Shown here in pieces: positions 32,847 through 42,819 of a stretch of 64,000 nucleotides of DNA (position 1 is the first letter of the stretch; every line of letters begins with the position of its first letter). The translations under genes and the position numbers were made by a program. Source of the stretch: Aegilops tauschii subsp. strangulata (taxonomy: Eukaryota > Streptophyta > Magnoliopsida > Poales > Poaceae); the NCBI RefSeq assembly GCF_002575655.3, contig NC_053036.3:160928627-160992626 (forward strand). Reading direction: 5' to 3'. Below the pieces are notes generated by a model. The model did no database searches and was not told the DNA's origin. It saw only the letters and a program-made list of their open reading frames with translations.

Positions 32847-34489
32847 ATTATATGTAGGATAACATGTTCATAACCACACCATGTGTATCACCGTTATATA
32901 TATTCACACATGCGTCGGTTTAAAACACTATGATAAATTCTTCAAATATCTGAATTCGCTTTTTATAATGAAGTATGATCTCTATTCGTCTTTTACACCC
33001 ACACAATCCTCTTATCTTTGTTGCTAGCGCTAACTTTCTCTCATGCATGCACACGCCCGCATCCCTCTCACCCTCCCTCAGCATTCTCTAGCTCCATCGT
33101 GCAAATTCGTCTTTTCACTTTAGGTCGTTCACCCATGGTGTGTGTAGGCCCCCCAGCTCCTTCTTTACGGCACACATCGATCGATATGCCTCTCTAGCCA
33201 GGTGTGCCTAGCACAAACACAAGCTTCCCCTCTTCTCTTATCACCGTCCATGCCTCACTCCCACCACTCTTTTCATCGATCTCGTACTCGCACACTCCTT
33301 CCCCCTCGCTATAGTATGACCCGTACCACCTCCTAGATGCATCCCTCTCTCTCTATCCTTCTCCCCGTGCCTCATTTGCTTCTAACACACACATGCATGT
33401 ATACCGATCGATCTCCCAACATATACCTAGGTCGACTTTAACTATTCCCCCCCATCGATCGACGTACCTCACAAGTTATCTCTCTTCTTTCTCTGACAAA
33501 GGACGATTGATCTTCCTATGTAGTTATGTCTGCTTACCACAGCCATATCGTCCCCCCTCATCATTCGTGCATGCCTCCAGACCCGTCTCTCACACACACG
33601 TGCACAGACAGGCAGCCATCCCCTCTCTTATTGATATTGCAGGCGTGCCCTCCGGTTGTCTAGCAAGCCTATCCCACCATTTGTTAGAAGCAACTCCACT
33701 ACCACCCCCTCCAACGCTCTAGCTCTGTCTCTCTCCCAACCTTATTCCTCTCCTACACATATGCATGGATGTTGATCGATCTCCCTTAATACATGAGGTA
33801 GATCGATCTCCCTTAATACATGAGGTAGGCCTCTCTCCTCCTCCACACATATACCGACCATTGTACCTCTATAGTTAATTAGGCCTCCCTCCCCCCACCA
33901 CACACCGATAGTCAAGCGCTGTAGGTAGGTATCCATGCCACAGAGACAAACTGCACCTGTCCCCTCTCACGTTCCAGTAGGCTAGCCACTCTATATCTTT
34001 GACGTGTGCACACACAAATTCGATGGCACTCTTTATCGATCGCGCGCGCACACACACACATCATCCCTCTCTTCGATTCTATGGACACCTCAAGACGATG
34101 ATACCTCCACTCTCTTCTCGTGGATTGCCCCCTCTATATATATGATATATCCAGGACTCTATTTCACACACATTGCATATGTTACGTTTTTGATTGACCC
34201 CCCCCCCCCAAAACTCTCACGAACCCACACAGTATATCTCTCTACGTTTGTATCTCTCTCACACAACCCCACGTAGGTGGTGTACATATACAAGAAGAGA
34301 ATAGGTGCACCGTGCACGTACTCACGCTTCGTGCCCAGCCACACTCGCGCGGGTACACGGTGGAGCTCATTTCTGTATGAAATGGCAGCCCACGTGATAA
34401 TTTGAACGCGTGTAGCGGTTGTTTACCTACGGAGGTCGTGTACCACGCGTGCACGAAGCAAAGTTTGACTTGATCCGTTGGCGCGTTAT
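32847..34489. other. CACTA copy 2 interior, homologous to 62130-63000 and 63880-63960 in copy 1
   Basis: This is pyrimidine-rich, gene-poor DNA with many CACACA, CTCTCT and ATCGATCGAT stretches. TCTTTTACACCCACACA (33-kb side, about 32984) recurs at about 62270 in copy 1. The segment near 34340-34410 (GCGCGGGTACACGG, GTGATAATTTGA) recurs at about 63900-63960. A 13-base C run lies near 34197-34209. I see no gene. Confidence 0.55.
33774..33827. repeat. 27-bp perfect tandem duplication
   Basis: The unit begins GATCGATCTCCCTTAATACA and occurs at 33774-33800 and 33801-33827 without differences, so it is recent. Confidence 0.95.
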
Positions 34490-34875
34490 TTTTAAATAAA
34501 GTTATATCGCTCAATGGCATGTACACAGAATATAAAACAATTTTTATGGAGAAAAAGGTAGTCCGCTCCACTATATACAATGGAGCCTGCCTGCCTGGTT
34601 TGTCTCTCTTCAGAGTATCTCACACAAGGCTGCGGTGGCCTCTCTCTCTCACCGTCGGTCACTGATCCGGCCGCATCCCGTCCACCGGCGGAAAGGGAGG
34701 ACTTGCATCGTTTCTCCGTTCGGCGGCACTGAGGCAGCATGTCCCGATCTGCGGTACACGCCGTTCTCTCTAACCAAGCTCCGGCGCGGTAGGGCCTACG
34801 CCACCTGCTCGCTGCCGCAGTATGGGCAGATTCCGCCCGCCGCCGCTCACCTAGTTGCATCCCGACGACCTCCAG
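34490..34875 (+). promoter_or_regulatory. block A: TATA region, leader and first-exon-like sequence
   Basis: TATATACAATGGAGCCT is followed about 30 bp later by TCTCTCTTCAGAG, a GC-rich stretch, and a donor-like CCTCCAG|GTATC at 34875/34876. Blocks B (38510-38805) and C (42820-43244) share this order and many words (GGAGCCT, TTGCTCT-TTCACA, ATCCCGACGACCT-CAGGTAT). It looks like the 5' end of a gene. Its frame is uncertain: 34635-35159 is open but starts at GTG. Confidence 0.4.
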
Positions 34876-35988
34876 GTATCCCCTCCGGCCTTGCTCCACT
34901 GCCTGTCTTCCCACATCGCTGCATGTGGCCGGATTTAGGTGTTTTTCTAGTGAGTCCTGTTAAAGCTCCCAGACGGCGTATTTTTTTAAACGAGGTCCTC
35001 GATAACGCTTATACGGGAGCAGCCCTAGCTGAGTATTCTATGTACGGATCTTCCATAGTTCTTTGCCCAAAACGTAGCTCGTCCGACGTACTTTCCATAT
35101 TGCAATCTCGTCCTCACACCGTTTTAGACAAACACAACCGTGTTGTTATCTTCCCTTAGGATAAGGAATGTGCTTCTTTTTTGTCGTCGCATGTGTCATC
35201 AACTGTTATTGGCCAGTAATTGTTTTCTTTCTACCTCTTTTTTGCAAACAGGGCTATCCATTTCACCTCGTTGCTGTTGCGACCTTTTGGTGAACTGTAC
35301 AAATCACTTTTTTCTTAAGAGTGTTTTGTGCAGTTGTACTAAAATGTCACACGGGCAACGTCTCTACATTTCAGTGCGACTGCACAAAGGGAGATTGGTT
35401 TTTCTCTATCCTCCTCATCCAACTCCGAGCCTAATCTTCTCCAACTAGTTAGTCTTAAGAGAGACTGCAAAGGTGACCGGCTTCTATTTGTGTGTTTATT
35501 GTTTCATCAGCAGTCCTCTATTATCGTAATCACATTTAATATCTTTGGAATAGGGACGCTCAGCTCTATTTTAGTGGAACTGCACAAAATGATCGGAATG
35601 TTGCATGCTCCAGACAACTACTTTTTTTCCCAACATGCCTTGTTGATTTAGATAGAGCTGGGGGACGTTGCTGCCAATGAAAGCATGGATCAATTTTAAT
35701 TTAACACCTTCTCACAACTTTGTCTTCAGTTGTGATCTAAATATTAGCTCTAATATGCTAATAATTGAGATGCATTAGCAAGGAAGTTAGTTTTTTATTG
35801 TTTCCGAAAGAGCATCGATGGCAAGACACACGAAACAAAAGCTGAAAGCTCACACCATTGTACAATTTCATGTCGCTGGAAAATTATTTGTATAGTACGT
35901 CAATTATGTAAACAAATGCTGGAAGCTTGATAGCATTGCCAGAAGCCTCTTCGGCATCCGGGTCCAGGTGCCATGCACAAAATTATAC
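34876..35988 (+). other. downstream part of block A with recurring ILVELHK-type motif
   Basis: An acceptor-like TTTGCAAACAG precedes GGCTATCCATTTCACC at 35252, matching 43901 in block C. Copies of the motif TTTYRGTDGAACTGCACAAA lie at 35284-35303, 35369-35388 and 35569-35588. The rest is AT-rich intron-like DNA. No complete gene model can be defended. Confidence 0.4.
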
Positions 35989-36288
35989 TCCTTCGTTCCT
36001 AAATATTTTCCTTTTTACAAATTTCAAATGGGCATATTTTAGAGTGTAGATTCACTCATTTTGCTTCGTATGTGTACTCCCTCCGTTCCTAAATATTTGT
36101 CTTTCTAGAGATTTCAACAAGTGACTACATACGGAGCAAAATGAGTGAATCTACACTCTAAAATATGTCTATATACATCCGTATGTAGTAGTCCATTTGA
36201 ATCTCTAAAAATACAAATATTTGAGTAGTCACTCGTTGAAATCTCTAGAAAGACAAATACTCCGGAGTATATTCAAGAACCGAGGGGG
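35989..36288. mobile_element. two overlapping Stowaway-type MITE copies
   Basis: A partial copy starts CTCCTTCGTTCC at 35989. A fuller copy starts CTCCCTCCGTTCCTAAATAT at 36077 and ends GAACCGAGGGGG at 36288, with TA on both sides. Both carry ATTTTAGAGTGTAGATTCAC-type inner sequence in opposite senses. About 16 bases (near 36259-36275) are inserted close to the right end. Confidence 0.75.
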
Positions 36289-37073
36289 TAGTGCACAGCC
36301 GCATGGGAAACTCAGCCCGGTCGTTACGCCGCATTAATAGTGAGTAATGAGCAGTTAAATCATAAGCCCCACCTTTCCCACTGTAAGTTGCTCGGAAGAA
36401 GCAACCATCAATACGCTCTTCCTTGAATCCGCTCATACTACTCCATCCGTCACTGTTTATAGAGCGCGCTTCAGAAAAAGAAAAAATCTCTGGGATCAAG
36501 GCGACTAGTGATCGGCCTGAAAAATAGCATTGGTAGTTATAGCACGACGTCTATTACTAGAGGAAATAATGCGTACACACATGCATGCAGTGCTTCCACC
36601 CCGGGTACACACATGCATGCACTTACTCCACTCCGTAGTACATCGAGAGAAAACTGTGGACTTGATTTAATTGAGCATTAAACCAAACGTGTCTAAAGTC
36701 TCTCTGGTGGTGGAAATGCATTGAGAGAAATGCATCATAATGAAGCGTGCCCTATAAAATGTGACGGAGGGAGGAGTAGTATGAAGGTGCAAAACCAAGT
36801 ACGCGTATGGCCAGTCATTCAACACACCTCCTCTTGGCATATCTCTGACATGTGGGACCGGAGTGTGAGCAAACCGATCTCAATTGACGGCAAAATGGCC
36901 AACCCGCCATTCCTTGAGAGAGACGAGGAGCGAGAACACACAGACGGGCTCGCACGGAGGCCAAGATATATCCGAGCATGGTTGATTGATATCATCATTA
37001 CATGTTGGGCTGCCGTTTTCCACCCTTCTCTGGAATAAATTTGTACTTTATTAGAGATTAAAAAATAAGAGTA
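36289..37073. other. unassigned interior of CACTA copy 2
   Basis: GGAAGAAGCAACCATCA (about 36394) recurs before block B (38469). A direct pair GGGTACACACATGCATGC-like lies at about 36570-36625. I see no gene or clear element. Confidence 0.35.
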
Positions 37074-37392
37074 CAAAGGCTCCACCATGCGGTTCTAGTA
37101 GTAGTACTACTCATACTACTAAACCTTGCGCTTGGCTCTTCGCCTCTTCATGAAGTCGAACAATGATGGTACTCCGCATGTTCGGTACTACAGTGTATGC
37201 CTCTGGCAATCTGACACCGAATGAACTGATGCATGTCCACCGCCTGGGCTAGGGTACGTTGCATTAGTCAAAAGGTGTAAGCGAGCTTCACCTTGTCCTG
37301 CAAGCTTCTCCTCGTTCTGCGAGTTGACGGGACACACCAAAAAGTAGTGCTAGTCCATACTCCCTCCTTTCTGGTTAATATGGCTTAATATT
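37074..37392 (-). repeat. R repeat, copy 1 (R1)
   Basis: A repeat of about 300 bp that recurs at 37783-38140 (R2, same strand), 40155-40540 (R3, opposite), 40810-41070 (R4, opposite) and 41865-42125 (R5, same strand). Marker words read here as CTTCGCCTCTTC..GAAGT and TCTGGCAATCTGACACCGAAT. No coding frame is shared by all copies. Confidence 0.65.
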
Positions 37393-37600
37393 TTTTGTGG
37401 GTAAATGAGAGAGCTTTATTCGTATATAAGCATTCTTAGGACGATCAGCCAAGACACTGGCCACTAGGAAGCGAGGTGCCCCGCAAAAAAAGAAGTAGGA
37501 AGCGAGGTGTTTCATCAAGCCAGCTCTCGGCCACATTTAAAATGCAGCAAGCACGGTTCGCACAAATATGCGCCGCAAGGTTTGCTGACCTGTTTACATG
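37393..37600 (-). repeat. LINE 3' tail fragment, - strand
   Basis: GAGAGCTTTATTC and GCCAGCTCTCGGCCACATTT are the reverse complement of the LINE tail seen at 5772-6470. GGTTCGCACAAAT and CAAGGTTTGC match the RNase H C-terminal codons. It sits between R1 and R2. A second CCCCGCAAAAAAAGAAG tail lies at about 37480. Confidence 0.55.
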
Positions 37601-37782
37601 CTGAATAACAAAAAAGAGGAAATATTACCGAGCGCTCCTATTTGTAACAGGATATGAGCCAGAATTAAGTGAGAATTGTGGCGAGTGTTCCATGCAATCA
37701 ACTTCCATTATCACATGCGAGAACCCTCGAAGAGAACCAAATGTGTTGAAGATTGCTTTATCACATTTTCAAAATATAATAA

Positions 37783-38140
37783 GAGCGCAGACGCTCCTCC
37801 ATCCGGTTCCTAGTACTAGTATAGTACATACCTCTATAGACTATAGTAGTAGTACTAGTACTAGTGAACTTTGCGCTTGGCTGTTCGCCTCTTCGGGAAG
37901 TGGAACAATAATAATACTAGTATAGTGTATGCTTTTGGCAATCTGACACCGAATTAACTGTTGCACGTGCACCGCCTGAGCGAGGGAGAGCTTGCATTAG
38001 TCAAAAGTTTCTCCTTGTCCTGTGAGCCACCGCGCGCAAGCTTCTCCCGTCCTGCAAGCTTCTCCTTGTTCGGCAAGTTGACGGGACACAGTAAAGTAAT
38101 GCTAGTCCATACTACCTCCTCTCCGGTTAATATGGCTTAA
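37783..38140 (-). repeat. R repeat, copy 2 (R2)
   Basis: A direct, diverged repeat of R1. CTTCGCCTCTTCGGGAAGT-type and GGCAATCTGACACCGAAT words are shared, ending with GGTTAATATGGCTTAAT in both. It contains an extra duplicated AAGCTTCTCC-type segment (about 38036-38072). Confidence 0.65.
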
Positions 38141-38509
38141 TTTCAAGCGAGATAAATACACTGTCTGTCACTGTATATTTGTAAAAATACGGTCAATGGA
38201 CTTCATAATACGCTCATTGCGCTCAATATATACATTTTCCGGTGTTTATACGGTCACTAGCTCACCCTGGCTGAGTATGTGTGTGCATGCACGTGTAGGT
38301 TGAGCACTTGAGCGTGACCATGTGTGTTCCGCCGTGTGCGTGGACATGCATGCATTAGGGCGTAGCGTGCGTTTTTGCGTCCATGTGTACGTGTGACTGT
38401 TGCATACACGTAGGGGGAGTACGTGTAGGGGCCACTAAAGTAGGAGTCAAATAACACAGTAAGTTAGTCGGAAGAAGCAACCATCATTTCACTCTTGAAT
38501 GACACATAT
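38141..38509. other. unassigned interior of CACTA copy 2
   Basis: GT-rich DNA with GTGTGTGCATGCACGTG and similar words. No frame, RNA gene or terminal repeat is recognised. Confidence 0.35.
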
Positions 38510-38805
38510 GCAATATAAAATGGTTGATATGGAGAGAAAAAGAAAACCACTATATATACACTAGCAGGAGCCTAAGCTACAAGCCTACTTTCTTGGGTTG
38601 CTCTCTTCACAAGCATAGAATGACGGTGGCTACACTGCTGGTCACATATCCGGCTTGATCCCGCAGTTGGGGGAAGGGAACGATGTTCTGCATAGACGCG
38701 GTCGACATCGGCGAGGGAAAATCCACAGTCGGTGCGTCCCAATCGGGGGTCACCGCGGTATGGGCCGATGCCGCATCCCAACCGCCCTTCTAGCTACAGC
38801 CCGAC
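38510..38805 (+). promoter_or_regulatory. block B: second TATA/first-exon-like block
   Basis: TATATATACACTAGCAGGAG at about 38552 is followed by TTGGGTTGCTCTCTTCACAA and a GC-rich stretch parallel to blocks A and C. The splice-donor end is lost (CCCGACGTCC at the end, without GGTAT). Confidence 0.4.
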
Positions 38806-39076
38806 GTCCGTTTCGAAAATATTAGTGCATAATTATACTATCGCTGTTCCGTTTTGAAAAAAAGCATATAAGCTGTTACTTCTTACCCAAAGGATCTTTA
38901 TATCCAACAGACACAAAATATCCATTCGACTGTTCGAAATTACTTTCACTGCTGATCTGATGTCGAGGTAATTGCTGCATCGCCACCAAAACCCACCATC
39001 TCTTAAGCTAAAGTAGACCGAGCTAACCCCTATATTAGCATATTACTAACATAAACAGAAGGCACCGTAGAATCAT

Positions 39077-39985
39077 TTAGGACGTGAGCTTGTCAATATG
39101 AATGTGGAGGGACACCAGCTTAGCCCCGGCCAGCAGCTTGGGCGGAACTATGAAGAAGGTCAGCTCCTGCACGGCGACATCGCCGGGATCCCTGCTGCTT
39201 GTCACCTCCATTTCCACCTTGATGGTGTCGGTCCTGCCTTTGGGCTCACCTGGCGGGCCGTTCGCCCACAGCTTGGACACGTAGTGCGGCAGTGGGGACG
39301 CCCCCGCTCTGATGCAGACGACCGACACGGCGATAGGCGCGCCGATGTCGAGCACGCCGCCGACCAAGAAAAACGCGCGGCCGTCCTCCTCCGCGAACAG
39401 CAAGAGCCGTGGCTCCGACAATGGCACTTGTAGCTGGAGCGCCTTGCCGTACTGGATCCTGTGCATGGGCATGGGATGCACGGTGCTGATGTGGTGGGAG
39501 AGCGCCGGCGGCGGGCCTTCATAGCCGCAGACGGGCAGCATTTGCAGGGCGCGAGCGGACACACGCTCTGGTGATCGGCGAGCTTGTGGTAAGTGACGTA
39601 GAGCCCACAGCCTTCGTGCGGGCACTCCACCCTCACCGAGGAGAGGACGGCGTCCACCGTCGTGTTCCGCATGTCGAAGCCACCATCGCGCTCGCACTTC
39701 TGGCACTACCGCTGGTTCCCGGGGCGCTCGACGCGGCAGTCCGTGCAAGCCAGGTGCCCTCCCTTGCACTGCACAAATCAATCGAACAACACATCAATCA
39801 AGAAACCTGCACCTTGCTCGATCAGCCGAACGGACGAGGTGTATTCAAACCTCATACACTGGAGGCTTCATGGGGCGCAGGCACAAGGGGCAGTGGAGCA
39901 AGGTGAGGTCCATCGAGACCATAGAGAGCTCCATCGTCCAGTCCTGTTCCGTCTGCATGATCTCGCCCTCCTCGTGCACAACCAT
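39077..39985 (-). pseudogene. SINA/SIAH-type E3 ubiquitin-protein ligase, broken
   Basis: Two exons: 39985-39851 (start ATG 39985-39983, 45 codons) and 39768-39077, with an 82-bp intron bordered GT/AG. The RING half has C-P-L-C (exon 1 end) then C-K-G-G-H-L-A-C-T-D-C and C-Q-K-C. The SIAH zinc finger follows with C-P-H-E-G-C-G and H-K-L-A-D-H-Q-S-V-C. The substrate-binding part runs to S-L-H-I-H-I-D-K-L-T-S. SINA ligases attach ubiquitin to partners in cytoplasm or nucleus. Lesions: TAG at 39706-39708 inside the RING, and two extra bases near 39535-39541 after C-P-L-A-P-C-K. Its length without the indel is about 274 residues, normal for plant SINA-like proteins. It lies inside CACTA copy 2, so it may be captured cargo. 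Confidence 0.85.
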
Positions 39986-40154
39986 CTCTCGCTTTATTAG
40001 GGCCAAGGCATTACAAAGCTATACCGTCACATATTCATACTACTTCAAGGTGCATAAAATCAACACATGCAAGTATCAAAAGGGGAGTCACAGCATGCAT
40101 GCATGCGTTGTAATTAATGCATCGGTAAACGCAAATTATTGAAAATATCGAGTG

Positions 40155-40540
40155 CAGTGCTTTGATGTGTCGCGTCAACTCGTACAAGACCGAGAAGTTT
40201 GATTACTACAACGCCCTCTCGCCTTAACCACACCTGTCTTTGGCTGCATGACAGGTGGGCCACCGACCTATTGAGCCCACCTGCCATAGACGCAAAGGCA
40301 GGAGAAGTAAGTCAATGTAGCTGCGTCCCTCCCTCGCCCATGAGCGTGGTGGATGGCAGGACTAGGAGAAGCTTTCGTTTGCTACACGCTCTCCCTCCTG
40401 CACGCGATGGACATGCATCAGTTCAATCGGTGTCAGATGGCCAGAAGCATACTGTAGTACTCCTCCACTGCAGTAGTACTCCATCATTGTTGGACTTCCC
40501 GAAGAGGCGAAGGGCCAAGCGCAGCCCGGACGCTCGTGTG
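40155..40540 (+). repeat. R repeat, copy 3 (R3)
   Basis: The fullest copy, including TGTCGCGTCAACTCGTACAA, CCCTCGCCCATGAGCGTGGT, GGTGTCAGATGGCCAGA and CTTCCCGAAGAGGCGAAG. Its first 230 bp also form the left arm of the inverted repeat with R5. Confidence 0.7.
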
Positions 40541-40809
40541 GAAGTTTCATGTGTAGAGTAGTCTAGGATAGCGTGTACCGTGCCTGTAAGCTTAAAATCG
40601 TTGGGGTCGGCTGCATGCTATATTTTTTTGATTAAAATAATCTTCTGGCCCTACCTGTCATCCTGGTGATTCTAGTTTGCATGCTCATCTGGTCAAGACA
40701 GGAATATATATTTTAATTTGTGGTGGGGTAAATGTTAGAGGTTGCAGCAAATGGAGTATTGTACATTGCGGGTCTTTCAGCCAAGTTTAGAGGCAACCAT
40801 GTGGGGCCA
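40541..40809. other. spacer between R3 and R4
   Basis: AT-rich spacer without recognised content. Confidence 0.3.
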
Positions 40810-41070
40810 GTGCTATGATGTGTCGTGTCAACTCGTACAACGAGATGAAGCTTGATTTTACTACTACACGCCTTCTCCCTCGCCCATGCGCGCGGTGGCT
40901 CGCAGACGAGGACAGGCTTTTGCTTATAGTACTACAACAAGCTATCCCTCCCGCTCGCGGTGGACGGACATGCAGCAGTGGATTCGATACTGTAGAAGCA
41001 GTAGTAGTAACATCATTGTTCGTCTTCTCGAAGAGGCCAAGAGCCAAGTGCAACCCGAACGTGGCAGTTG
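40810..41070 (+). repeat. R repeat, copy 4 (R4)
   Basis: TGTGTCGTGTCAACTCGTAC, CCCTCGCCCATGCGCGCGGT and CTTCTCGAAGAGGCCAAG place it in the same family as R3, with a shorter middle. Confidence 0.65.
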
Positions 41071-41174
41071 CGAACCTTGGAGCACGCATATAGCCAGGCT
41101 CTTGCATGAGACAAAATTGCTATGTGAGCCCACTATTGTAGTACTTGCTAGTATAGCCCTGTAAACTAGAAAGG

Positions 41175-41285
41175 AGTATTTGCCTTTCTAGAGATTTCAA
41201 CAAGTGACTAGACTACACCGAGACGGAGTACATATGGAGCAAAATGAGTGAATCTACACCGTAAATAAATACGTAGTTCTCTCGT
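41175..41285. repeat. Stowaway-type MITE fragment
   Basis: TTTCTAGAGATTTCAACAAG and GGAGCAAAATGAGTGAATCT match the MITE at 36077-36288. The ends are eroded. Confidence 0.65.
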
Positions 41286-41333
41286 TTTCCTCTCGGCCTT
41301 GGTCACGGTGCACAATATTGAGTATACTAGTAC

Positions 41334-41400
41334 TATCATCTTGAAATTTACAAAGTCACCATAGGCACCTCGTCGTCGACGGGAACGTCTCCTGACACGC
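41334..41400 (-). repeat. LINE 3' UTR fragment (same repeat as 6471-6716)
   Basis: On the - strand it reads GACGTTCCCGTCGACGACGA, then GGTGACTTTGTAAATTTCAA, parallel to about 6535-6590. Confidence 0.6.
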
Positions 41401-41573
41401 GATAGATGCAAGCGGCAGTCGCCTCCATAGGTGCTTGAATGCCAAGGAGGGAGAGGATAGCGGTTCCCGAGACGTTGAACGGTCAATGATGCATCCTCAA
41501 ATTACATGTAGAGGGAATTAATTGGAGAAGCGGAATAGAGCCAGCACGATGTGAATGCAACAGAGTTTGGATT

Positions 41574-41677
41574 CTCATATAAAGGCGCCCCACCACTCCA
41601 ATCCATCTACTCCTTAGTCTCTGCGCAACACTGCTCACTCCAATCCAAGACCAAGTGACCAGAAGCCAGAAGCACCT
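41574..41677 (+). promoter_or_regulatory. TATA box and leader before a small ORF
   Basis: CATATAAAGGCGCCCC lies about 100 bp upstream of an ATG. The intervening leader is CA/CT-rich with CACTCCAATCCA repeated twice (about 41595 and 41636). The spacing is that of a plant RNA polymerase II promoter and 5' UTR. Activity is not established. Confidence 0.4.
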
Positions 41678-42070
41678 ATGGAGGCGATGGACGCGAGCGG
41701 CAGTCGGCCGTGCCAAATCATCCAAGGTGCCGGCCTGCGGCCCCGCACCGTGCAGCGTTTCCAGACGGTGCTGGCGACCGCCGGCATCGTAGCCCTCGCC
41801 GATGCCGGCTTCGCCTCTCATATGGACGACATGATGGTCAACTCCATCCGCAAGTTCGCCGCCGTCAAGAAGCGTGTAGCGAAAGCTCCTACTAGTCCTG
41901 CCAGCCACCACGCTCATGCGCGAGGGAGGGACGCAGCTTCATTGACTTACTGCTCCTACCTTTGCGTCTATGATAGGTGGGCCCAACAGGTGGTTGGCCC
42001 ACCTGTCATACAGCCAAAGGCAGGTGCAGTTAAGGCACCAGAGCTCAGTCCGCAAGGGAGAGGGCGTTGA
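41678..42070 (+). CDS. hypothetical ORF, 130 aa, 3' half derived from R5
   Basis: ATG 41678-41680 lies in the context CACCTATGGAG. The first roughly 63 residues (M-E-A-M-D-A-S-G-S...G-A-G-L-R-P-R-T-V-Q-R-F-Q) look protein-like, with a possible helix around T-V-L-A-T-A-G-I-V-A-L-A-D-A-G. From about 41866 the frame runs through repeat R5, so that part is fortuitous. I do not recognise the family. It may be the first exon of a captured gene truncated by R5. Confidence 0.3.
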   Translation: MEAMDASGSRPCQIIQGAGLRPRTVQRFQTVLATAGIVALADAGFASHMDDMMVNSIRKFAAVKKRVAKAPTSPASHHAHARGRDAASLTYCSYLCVYDRWAQQVVGPPVIQPKAGAVKAPELSPQGRGR

Positions 42071-42125
42071 AGTAATCAAACTTCTCGGTCTTGTACGAGT
42101 TGACGCGACACATCAAAGCACTGCC
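41865..42125 (-). repeat. R repeat, copy 5 (R5)
   Basis: The reverse complement of the R3 first half. The inverted words GAGTTGACGCGACACATCAA and CTGCCAGCCACCACGCTCAT are diagnostic. It forms the right arm of the 40046-42322 structure. Confidence 0.7.
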
Positions 42126-42134
42126 ACTCGATAT

Positions 42135-42256
42135 AAGTCTTTTTACACATTTCAAATGGACTACAACATACGGATGTATGTAGACATATTTTGCTTCGTA
42201 TGTAGTCACTTGTTGCAATCTCTAAAAAGAGTTATATTTGGAAACGGAGGGAGTAC
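42135..42256. repeat. Stowaway-type MITE fragment in the right arm
   Basis: AAGTCTTTTTACACATTTCA at the left and GGAAACGGAGGGAG at the right belong to the same MITE family as 36077-36288. The left arm lacks it. Confidence 0.7.
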
Positions 42257-42322
42257 AACGCATGCATGCATGCCGTGACTTCCCTTTTGATACTTGCATG
42301 TGTTAATTTGATGCACCTTGCC

Positions 42323-42819
42323 AAATTTTGACTATAAATTAACTAACCAAATTTTCATGCATGTCACAAAAAATTACGGGGCTGTTTGGATTGTGACTAT
42401 GTTTGTCTTATGTTGCCACATTATTTTTCCCACACTTGCCTAACTTGAGTTGCTCAAATTGTTAGACACACGTTGGCTTGCCTAAGGGAATCTTGCCACA
42501 CTTTTTGTGTCTATGACATGTGGGGTTCACTTCTAATAAAAAAATTCTTGTCTTAGGTGTGGCTAATAAAAAAGACTTATATTTAGGAACGGAGGGAGTA
42601 GAAAATATAAATAATAATGCATGTTGGGGCAACCCACGTGTTCGATAATTTTAGCCGTGGGCTTGTTCACAATTTTTACGAGGGGGTGGTTATTCATTTA
42701 ATGGAGGGACTTGTACCAGACTTGAACGATACAAAGTGCGACCTGGCACACCGTAACACCACTTGGAACAAGCGGGTAGCTATCTCAAAAAACAATCAAC
42801 AACTAAAAAAAAGGCGACC
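42323..42819. other. unassigned stretch with MITE remnants
   Basis: GGGGCTGTTTGGATTGTGAC at 42379 looks like one end of a Tourist-type MITE without a matching partner. ACTTATATTTAGGAACGGAG at 42573 is a Stowaway end. No gene is present. Confidence 0.4.

Larger units (their letters stand above)
40046..42322. repeat. 2.3-kb imperfect inverted-repeat structure
   Basis: The left arm (40048-40386) and right arm (41866-42321) are reverse complements. CAAGGTGCAT..AACACATGCAAG at the outer left matches 42300-42321, and TGTCGCGTCAACTCGTACAA at about 40170 matches 42085-42104 inverted. The right arm is interrupted by a Stowaway fragment (about 42135-42256). The loop contains R4, a LINE-tail fragment and a TATA-led ORF. 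This could be a foldback-like element or simply two R copies in opposite orientation. Confidence 0.65.

Noticed and set aside
34635..35159. 174-residue frame in block A
   Set aside because: It starts at GTG, crosses the likely splice donor at 34875 and has no counterpart frame in block C.
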